DNA of 61,664 nt from Spirosoma profusum. GTDB taxonomy: Bacteria > Bacteroidota > Bacteroidia > Cytophagales > Spirosomataceae. The translations under genes were made by a program, and so were the position numbers. The first letter of the stretch is position 1. Every line of letters starts with the position of its first letter. Below the pieces are notes generated by a model. That model worked only from the letters and a program-made list of their open reading frames with translations. It was not told the origin of the DNA and did no database searches. Location: contig NZ_JACWZY010000038.1 of assembly GCF_014699005.1 (NCBI RefSeq), positions 1 to 61,664 on the forward strand, read 5' to 3'. Below are positions 27,043 through 34,500 of the stretch, in pieces.

Positions 27043-28072
27043 TTTTTAACGGGTTAATCGTCAAACTAATCAGGTACGAATGAGGCTCGTCAATAATGGT
27101 TAGCTCATGCGCATCTGGATAAATTAATGATAGCCTTTTTTTTACATTCGATAAGCCAATTCCTCCCAGATCGGTTACAGAGACAGGGCCTTGCTCGTCC
27201 TTGCTGTTGGCTATCTTAACCGAAAATTTGCCGTCTAGTCTGGCAATATCGATACGTATCCAGCTTAATCCCGGCGAGCTGGCCACGCCATGTTTAAAGC
27301 TGTTCTCCACCAAGGGCAATAATAGTAAAGGAGCGATCTGGAGATCATGGATAGGCCTATACACATTAATCGCTACGTCCAGTTTGGGACCATACCTGTT
27401 TTTTTGCAGTTCGATGTAGTGTTCGATATAGGCAATCTCCGTCGCTAAGGACACCATCGCCTGATTGGATTCATATAAATTGTAGGCCAGAAAACCAGAC
27501 AGATGAGCAATCAGCGAGGCCGTCTCTGGGCTGCTTTTCAAGGCGGTAGCATATATATTATTTAACGTATTGAAAACGAAATGGGGCTGAACCTGGGCTT
27601 TCAGCAGGTTTAATTCCGCCGTTGTTGTCTGCTGCACCAATTGGTGTACTCGAAAGCGTTCCTCATACCAGGATCGGATAAAATAATACAAAGTATATAA
27701 GCCGGTTATCGTGTATAAGTTAACGAACTCGACCAGCATTTTGCCAGCTGAAAGAAAGGGCATATGCCGGGCTTGTGGAAAGTACGCAGGGTAGATAAGA
27801 TAGTAATTGACGTATCGCCTGAGTACGAGCAAAAAAAGGGAAAACAGAATCAGATACACCCAATAGGTTGTCTGGCTGGTTTCTGCCAAACGCTTCTTAA
27901 TCAAGAGATGAACGGCCAGCCTGGAAAAGAGGAAGGCGACCGGCAGGGCCATGCAGGCGTTGATAAAGTAGTCGTGATAATTGCCATATAGAGACGCCAG
28001 ACCTAGCCACTGATACAGGAAATACAGCAACCAAAAAACGGTATTAAATGCTACGTCTCGATTCAGGTTCAT
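27035..28072 (-). CDS. LytS-type sensor histidine kinase
   Basis: Four hydrophobic segments fill residues 10-135 (for example TVFWLLYFLYQWLG, WVYLILFSLFLLVL). They are followed by the His_kinase domain PF06580 with His164 in LKAQVQPHFVFNTLNNIYA, and a HATPase domain with LVENSFKHGV and GIGLSNVKKRL. It partners the LytTR regulator it overlaps. This is the common Bacteroidota architecture of a membrane sensor without a periplasmic domain. The signal is unknown. Confidence 0.92.
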   Translation of the reverse strand: MNLNRDVAFNTVFWLLYFLYQWLGLASLYGNYHDYFINACMALPVAFLFSRLAVHLLIKKRLAETSQTTYWVYLILFSLFLLVLRRYVNYYLIYPAYFPQARHMPFLSAGKMLVEFVNLYTITGLYTLYYFIRSWYEERFRVHQLVQQTTTAELNLLKAQVQPHFVFNTLNNIYATALKSSPETASLIAHLSGFLAYNLYESNQAMVSLATEIAYIEHYIELQKNRYGPKLDVAINVYRPIHDLQIAPLLLLPLVENSFKHGVASSPGLSWIRIDIARLDGKFSVKIANSKDEQGPVSVTDLGGIGLSNVKKRLSLIYPDAHELTIIDEPHSYLISLTINPLKND

Positions 28073-28244
28073 AATTTGGCCATCTCGAACTAAGGTAAGC
28101 GTTTTGACGGCCGGTGCGATACTACGTTATCTGATTTTCGATCAACGACCTTTTTTTTCGGTAAACGGTGAATACCGATGAATTGGGTTGTGTACAGACA
28201 ATACGCCTGGACGTAGCGACTTGTCTCTACTTTTGAGCGTATCA

Positions 28245-29069
28245 ATGAGCTCTCAGATCATCATGAAACAACTGGTACGAATTGGCCGGGCCTTCTACGC
28301 GGCCGCTCTTTTTGTGTATGGTTGCCAACAACTTTATTTTGGGAGCTTCCGAGATGTATTTTTTTCGGTCTATCAACAACACCTTCCTTTCCTGAATGTA
28401 TTCGCCTGGGCCTTCGGGCTCTATCTAATCATCACCGGCGCTTTACTGCTTGTGTCCGGTACAGGCAAAAAAGCGGCTCTACTGCTGGGAGCTATCTGGA
28501 TGTCGCTGTTCCTGGGAACCCATTTGACCTACGAACTCATTTCAGAACCCAATAAACTGTATCACTTAGGCTTATGGACGACTCCTTTGAAGGAGCTGGC
28601 TCTGGCTGGGGGGGCATTTGTAGTGGCCTATTCGTTTGAGACGCCACTAACCGGTAAGCTGGCGGTTTTAGAAAAAATCATGCCTTATGGCAATCTGTTT
28701 TTCCTCTACACCATGACGAGCTATGGTATCTCCCACATTATTTATGCGGAGTTTCTGGTCAATACCGTTCCCGGCTGGATGGCAAACCACCTGTTTTGGG
28801 TAAATCTGACGGGAGTCGCCTTAACCACTTCGGGCATAGCCCTTATACTGGGAATACGGATACGTATCATCGCCCTGTTACTCTCGCTGATGATCTTTTT
28901 GTGGTTTTGGCTGATCCATGTCCCCGGCGCTCTGTGGGACCCAGTCGGAAACCGGGGAAATCTCCTGGCCAGTGCATTTGACGCGCTTGCTTACAGCGGG
29001 GTAGCGTTACTGATTGGTCTGACTATGAAAAAGCAGAAATGGGTAGAGAACATCGAACGTTGGCAATGA
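28245..29069 (+). CDS. DoxX-like integral membrane protein
   Basis: About 274 aa with roughly eight membrane segments and a tandem arrangement: two similar four-helix halves (GRAFYAAALFVYGCQQLYFG near the start; NLFFLYTMTSYGISHIIYAEF in the middle). This matches DoxX-family proteins, which occur in Bacteroidota as predicted quinone- or thiosulfate-linked membrane proteins, mostly of unknown role. Starts at ATG 28245 or 28263; the upstream TTG at 28188 is unlikely. It lies divergent from the LytS/LytTR pair and its stop overlaps the next gene's possible ATG (ATGA at 29066). Confidence 0.7.
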   Translation: MSSQIIMKQLVRIGRAFYAAALFVYGCQQLYFGSFRDVFFSVYQQHLPFLNVFAWAFGLYLIITGALLLVSGTGKKAALLLGAIWMSLFLGTHLTYELISEPNKLYHLGLWTTPLKELALAGGAFVVAYSFETPLTGKLAVLEKIMPYGNLFFLYTMTSYGISHIIYAEFLVNTVPGWMANHLFWVNLTGVALTTSGIALILGIRIRIIALLLSLMIFLWFWLIHVPGALWDPVGNRGNLLASAFDALAYSGVALLIGLTMKKQKWVENIERWQ

Positions 29070-30265
29070 TTCGAACCAGTGGAGCCATTAAAGAAATAGA
29101 AAGAAGCATGAAACGAAACAATAGTATTGATGTGATGCGCGGTCTGGTTATGATCATTATGCCACTTGACCACGTACGGGATCTTTTACATATAACCTCG
29201 TTATCACAGTCTCCGACGGATCTGACCACCACCACCCCTGCGCTATTTTTTACCCGGTGGGTCACTCATTTATGTGCACCGACGTTTGTATTTCTTTCCG
29301 GTACCTCGGCTTTCCTTTCCATGAACGCGAAAAAAGATCTGGCCGCTACCAGGCATTTCCTGCTTTCAAGGGGTATCTGGCTGGTGCTGTTAGAGTTCAC
29401 TCTGGTTAATTTCGGTATATGGTTCGACCCGCATTTCAATGTCCTGATTTTTGAGGTGATCGCAGCCATTGGGGTTGGCTTCCTTATTCTCAGCCTGTTG
29501 TTAAAATTACCTCCCCGGACGGTAGGATTAATCGGCGGTTTGATCGTCGCTCTTCATGCGTTGGTAAGCTTGATTCCGGTTCCGGAAAACGTGGTCTTAA
29601 AAGTTCTGCTGTCACTTTTCTCGCCCATGGCTTTTCCCTATGGTAGCGGTAAACTATTTCTGATGGGCTACCCGCTGGTTCCCTGGCTCGGCATTATGCT
29701 GATCGGCTACGGTGCCGGCTATTTTTTTGAGTCGACCGAAAATGGCCAACGACGGATCTTTCTGAAACTAGGATTACTATCGCTAGGCTTATTTCTTGCT
29801 CTACGAGTAGTTAACATATATGGTGATTCGGTTAACTGGGCCACCAACAAGAATCTGCTCTACACGCTTCTCTCATTCGTCAACGTGACCAAATATCCCC
29901 CATCGCTACAATTCTGTCTTCTTTTTCTGGGGATCATGTTTCTGATTCTTTCGCGGGTACAAGGCCTGAAAAATGGCTACGTGGATCGGATAAGTGTCTA
30001 TGGAAAAACGCCCCTATTTTATTTCCTGGTACACTGGTATTTGATTCATCCGCTTGTTTTTGTCATGGTCTTCCTGCAGGGATTCAAAAGTTCTGATCTG
30101 GTATTCGGCTCAAATTTCGGCAGGCCAAAGACGGGCAGCGGAGTTGAGTTATGGGCAATTTATTTGATTTGGGTCTTCATCGTCTTGGTGATGTACCCGC
30201 TTTGCCAATGGTATGGAAACTATAAAGAGCGCCATAAAGAGCAAACGTGGCTTCGCTATATCTGA
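29066..30265 (+). CDS. DUF1624/acyltransferase-like membrane protein
   Basis: About ten membrane segments. The N-terminus RNNSIDVMRGLVMIIMPLDHV is the hallmark of the DUF1624/heparan-alpha-glucosaminide N-acetyltransferase-like group, where a conserved Asp-Arg and His near the first helix are thought to handle an acyl group. APTFVFLSGTSAFL and the closing MYPLCQWYGNYKERH are also typical of the group. The ATG at 29066 overlaps the upstream stop by 4 bp; ATG 29108, with an AAGAAG element before it, is the likely start by homology, so the true protein may be 385 aa. Substrate unknown. It probably forms one transcript with the DoxX-like gene. Confidence 0.8.
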   Translation: MIRTSGAIKEIERSMKRNNSIDVMRGLVMIIMPLDHVRDLLHITSLSQSPTDLTTTTPALFFTRWVTHLCAPTFVFLSGTSAFLSMNAKKDLAATRHFLLSRGIWLVLLEFTLVNFGIWFDPHFNVLIFEVIAAIGVGFLILSLLLKLPPRTVGLIGGLIVALHALVSLIPVPENVVLKVLLSLFSPMAFPYGSGKLFLMGYPLVPWLGIMLIGYGAGYFFESTENGQRRIFLKLGLLSLGLFLALRVVNIYGDSVNWATNKNLLYTLLSFVNVTKYPPSLQFCLLFLGIMFLILSRVQGLKNGYVDRISVYGKTPLFYFLVHWYLIHPLVFVMVFLQGFKSSDLVFGSNFGRPKTGSGVELWAIYLIWVFIVLVMYPLCQWYGNYKERHKEQTWLRYI

Positions 30266-30320
30266 GCGAAAACGCAGTCGTTTATAAATAATCAACGTAT
30301 CAGCAACCCAGAAATAGACA

Positions 30321-30749
30321 ATGATCCATTGTACCCCTTTTCTCTTATTTGATGGCAATTGTGCCGAGGCTATGACCTTTTATCAGCAGTGCCTGGGTGG
30401 CGAGTTAACCCTGACCAAATTGGCGGATACGCCCATGAAGGATCAGTTTCCCCCCGAAAAACACAACCGCATCATTAATGCGCAACTAAAAAGCGGTGCT
30501 ATCGATATTTCGGCTACCGACTGGATGGCTTCCCCAATCCTGGATCCTAAGCCGGGCAATACGGTTAGTCTGTTCCTGATTGGGAACTCTTACCAGGAAG
30601 TCAAAACGGTTTTTGATAAACTGGCCGAAGCGGCTGTTCCAGACAAGCGAACGTATCAGGAACTCCATTCAGTGCCCTTCGGCAGCTATGGTCAATTCAC
30701 TGATAAGTACGGCGTGGGCTGGGTTTTCAAAGCTGACAAGGCTGACTGA
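30321..30749 (+). CDS. PhnB-like VOC-family protein
   Basis: A 142-aa protein starting MIHCTPFLLFDGNCAEAMTF, with YQQCLGGELTLTKL, then a helix YQEVKTVFDKLAEAA, and ending FGSYGQFTDKYGVGWVFKA. That order is the signature of the PhnB/3-demethylubiquinone-9 methyltransferase-like VOC group. These are small dimeric proteins; many are annotated glyoxalase-like and have no proven reaction. The following NTF2-like remnant continues in the same frame directly after the stop. Confidence 0.85.
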   Translation: MIHCTPFLLFDGNCAEAMTFYQQCLGGELTLTKLADTPMKDQFPPEKHNRIINAQLKSGAIDISATDWMASPILDPKPGNTVSLFLIGNSYQEVKTVFDKLAEAAVPDKRTYQELHSVPFGSYGQFTDKYGVGWVFKADKAD

Positions 30750-30767
30750 TCGGGCCAAAACGCTATA

Positions 30768-30923
30768 AATCAAGAACAGGTTTATCAATTTGCCGATGAA
30801 TGGATCAGGGCGTTTAATGGCCATGATCTTACCGCTATTTTAGGCCATTATGCCGACGAGCTGGCAGTTTATTCGCCATTCATACGTCCCCTTAAGTCTA
30901 ATGAGTCAGGTTATATTATTTAG
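30768..30923 (+). pseudogene. Truncated NTF2/SnoaL-like gene fragment
   Basis: A 51-codon open stretch with no start codon, reading EQVYQFADEWIRAFNGHDL then GHYADELAVYSPFI. This is the opening helix and first strand of SnoaL-like/NTF2-fold proteins (compare the usual W-x-x-A-W-N-x-H-D-L-x-x-I-L-x-H-Y). The match stops near 30890 and the frame ends at 30923; the remaining two thirds of the domain are absent. It lies 19 bp after the VOC gene, in the same frame. Confidence 0.65.
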
Positions 30924-31075
30924 TGTTCAGCGTCTTCTGCCGATAGAAATATCACAAATTTTTGCCATAGTTCGAGATTGATATAGAAGATAGGGTAAGT
31001 TAGCGCCCCTATCAGTTTAGCTATGCACCCTGTTTTTTGTAAGATGATCTGTCCTGCCGCTATCCGGCATAAACA

Positions 31076-31279
31076 TCAACTAGTGATGAGTCCGCTAAAA
31101 AAGGTGGGAAGCGACGTTTCCAGGTCTTTTAATCGGAGGTGTACAATGTGCCTGTGTTCTTTCATCACAATAACTACATAATCTTTTAACCCCTCAACGT
31201 AATCAATTGTATTCCATTCGATCTGAATGAGCGAGGTGCCCGATTTAATAAATAGCCGTTCGGATTCCGGGAAGATTTT
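31076..31279 (-). pseudogene. LytTR DNA-binding domain remnant
   Basis: The minus strand reads LFIKSGTSLIQIEWNTIDYV, EGLKDYVVIVMKEHRHIVHL and RLKDLETSLP. These are the first strand, the recognition segment D-Y-V-E-x-L-x-D-Y-V and the following helix of a LytTR domain. A TAG stands directly upstream at 31280-31282 and no receiver domain is found beyond it. The end (SGLITS, then TGA) falls well short of a complete domain. It is probably a decayed second copy of the regulator type seen at 26.3 kb. Confidence 0.7.
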
Positions 31280-31513
31280 CTACCGGGAAGATAAAAAATG
31301 ACGATTAGATAAAACAGCGATAATAGACGCTAAAAAGAAACTGGATTTCAGGTTAAATCAACTTTTGAACACATCGAATAAAATAGATTTAGTAAGGTAA
31401 TCCAGATTTCACCTATGCCAATCTTCATTTCTACCCATTTCCAGGCAGTTTCTTAAAAATATCTCCTGTCTTGGAAAAGTAAAGTGTTAATGACGAGGGT
31501 TTTGTATAAAAAA
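31280..31513. other. Intergenic region, nothing recognised
   Basis: AT-rich DNA between the LytTR remnant and the terminator of the T9SS cargo gene. With 30924-31075 it forms decayed, non-coding sequence. Confidence 0.4.
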
Positions 31514-31553
31514 CTGTAGCCAGTTAAGTTCTGGGTGTCCTAACTGGCTACAG
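31514..31553 (-). terminator. Rho-independent terminator of the T9SS cargo gene
   Basis: Perfect 13-bp arms, 31514-31526 (CTGTAGCCAGTTA) and 31541-31553, around a 14-nt loop. On the minus strand the stem is followed by a T6 run. It lies 22 bp after the stop of the giant gene. Confidence 0.85.
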
Positions 31554-31575
31554 CGTTATTCAATCTTATTCTGAC

Positions 31576-34500
31576 TTAGTGCTTAAGCAACTTTATCGTC
31601 CGACGCTGGGACGAGGTTTCTACCTTCAAGAGGTAAATTCCGCCCGAAGCGCCAACCCGCAATCGAATACGCTCCTGATCAGCTGCCGACGCCGTTTGCC
31701 ATGAATCGACCGAAACGCCCTGGCCGTTCACAGTGGTAGCATGCAACAATCGCCCATATGCACCCTCTATCAGCACGTCCACCCACTCGCCGGCCACAGG
31801 ATTTCCCAGCACCTGCACACTGAGTTCAGCGAGCTTCTCGGCCGATTGACGGGCGGGAGTGCTACAAGCCGCCAGCCAGTTGTAGCTGAAGCTGGCTTCA
31901 CCCGCCGTGCCTGCCTGAACCGCTTTAAGCAAAATCACCGGATTGTCGGTGTACAACCGCAACTCATACGGACCACCCGCTGTGGTAGGAGCTAGTTCAT
32001 TGACTACCGAAAAGCTAACAGGTTGGCCCGTTAAACCACTGTACTGGGGACTAAAACGAATCAGTCGCTGCTGTGCGCTCACTGCCTGACAGTTCAGTAA
32101 CTGCACACCCGTAATAGCAAAAATCCCGGTGGGCGGAACAGTTACCTGATTGATGGTGAAGACAAAGCTGGTACTAGCCGACAGGCCCCCCGGATCGGTG
32201 GCGGTGATAAATACTGTAGAAACACCGCTGGCTGAAGGCGTACCACTGATCACCGACCCATTCAGGGTTAACCCGGCTGGTAAACTACTGGTAGTCAGCA
32301 CTAATGCATCGCCATTGGGGTCTGTAAACGTAGTGACGGGGATACTGTAGGTAAATGCCTGACCAACAACGCCTACCTGGTTGGGGATTGACTGCGTAAC
32401 GGTGGGGGCTGCGTTGACAGGGGGCGTACTGCCGCAGGCAGCCAGCCAGTTGAAACTATAACTCACTTCACCAGCAGTGCCCGCCTGACTGGCCCGCAGT
32501 TCCAGCACTGGATTGTCGGTGTACAAATCCAGACTATAAGGGCCTGGCTGATTGGTGGCAGGCAGTTCGTTCACCACCCGAAAGGTGACAGGTTGGCCTG
32601 TCAGTCCACTGTACTGGGGGGTAAAGCGCACCCGGCGTTGAGCTACTTTGAGCACTTCACAGCTCACCGACGTAACACCCACAATAGCAAAGTTGGTTGG
32701 CTGAGTAGACTGGGCCTGCACCGTCAGTGTGAACGTAGCACTCACCGACAGATTGCCTGGGTCGATAGCGGTGATGGTCACCCCGAACATACCGGTCTGA
32801 GAAGGCGTACCACTAAGCAGCGTATTCACTACGTTCAACCCGGCGGGCAGTCCCTGAGCGGAGTACGTAAGAGTCTGGCCCTCAGGATCGGTGAAGTAGC
32901 CGCTCAGGTTAAGTTGAAACGGCTGATTCAGGGTGGCAGTCTGAGCGCTGATACCCACGGTAGTTGGCGGCTGGTTGGGGCTGCTTCCCGTACTACAGGA
33001 GGCCAGCCAGTTATAGACGTAGCGGGTTTCACCATTACCTGCCTGATTGGCAACCAACGTAATAATTGGGTTGTCCTGATAAAGATTCAGGGTGTATGGA
33101 GCGGGCTGGGTGGTAGGTGCCATCTCATTGACAACAGAGAAGCTGATTGGATTACCATTTTGCCCGGTATAACGGGGGGTAAACTGCACAACGTACTGAC
33201 CTCGGCTTGGATTTGTCTTGTAGCAGTTAACCATGTTGACGCTGGTGATGGCGAAATTGGTGTTAGGTGCCTGAATCATCAGAATCTGCGCAGGAGCGGG
33301 TGGACTAGTACAGTTACCCACGGTACAGGTAGCTGTCAGGGTATACGTTCCCGGCGTGGAGAGCGTGTAGATGTTTCCACTGGCCTGCCCGGTTCCACCC
33401 TGCACCTGCCAGTTGAGCGTACCCGAGCAGCCGCTGGCGGTAACGGAAATGGGCTGGTTGACGGTGGTGAGGGCACTAACCTGAAGGCTGGGGACAGGTA
33501 CTGAGTTATCCTGGCTAACCTGAGCAGAGGTTATGCCCTTGCAGCCATTATTTCCAGTTAGAGTCAGGGAATAGGTACTAGCTATACTCACCGAGATGCT
33601 GGGCGTAGTGGCCCCTGTGCTCCACTGATACGTACCTACACCATTGGCTGTTAACGTAGCACTCGGGTTGGCGCAGGTCAACGTAGCGCTGGTGGGCGTA
33701 ATCGTTAACGATGGTACGTTGGTATCCTGAGCGACCTGAATAGAGGCAGAAGCCGTGCAGCCATTAGCTGAAGTCACCGTTACCGAATACGTATCGGCTG
33801 CATTTACCGAGATGCTCGCTGTATTGGCACCCGTACTCCATCGATACGTACCATCGCCACCAGCAACTAAATTGACGGATGGATTCGCGCAGGTCAGCGT
33901 AGTACCAGCCGGCGTTCCGGTTGAAGGCGTAATACTCACCGACGGTGCATTGATGTTCTGATCGACCTGTGCAGATGTGGTGGCAGTACAGCCATTTGTA
34001 CCAGTCAATGTTACGGAATACGTAGTAGCTATACTCACCGAAATACTGGATGTGGCAGCCCCTGTGCTCCACTGATACGTACCTACACCATTGGCTGTTA
34101 ACGTAGCACTCGGGTTAGCACAGGTCAACGTAGCGCTGGTGGACATAATACTCACCGACGGCGCACTGTTATCCTGAACTACATTCACCGTGGTTGTGCT
34201 CGAACAACTGCTTCCATTGGTCGCGGTCACAGAATATATACCTGCTACGTTGACGAATGCCGTGTTGCCCGACTGATTTACTACCCCCGGTCCGCCGAAT
34301 TGATACGTTGTACCTCCGCTAGCAGTTAACGTAGCGCTCGTCAGGGCGCAGGTCAACGTTCCGCTGGCCACCAATATAGGCGATGGCGTTAAATTCACTA
34401 TTACGGACTGACTAGTGGTGGCTGAGCAACCGTTGACATTTGTATAACTATAGACCACCGTATGCTGACCTACCAACAGATTACCGGGCGAAAAGTTGAG

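Noticed and set aside
32593..33504. A 303-codon plus frame opposite the T9SS cargo gene
   Set aside because: It is antisense to three conserved modules and has Cys/His-rich, domain-free sequence; a shadow of the real gene.
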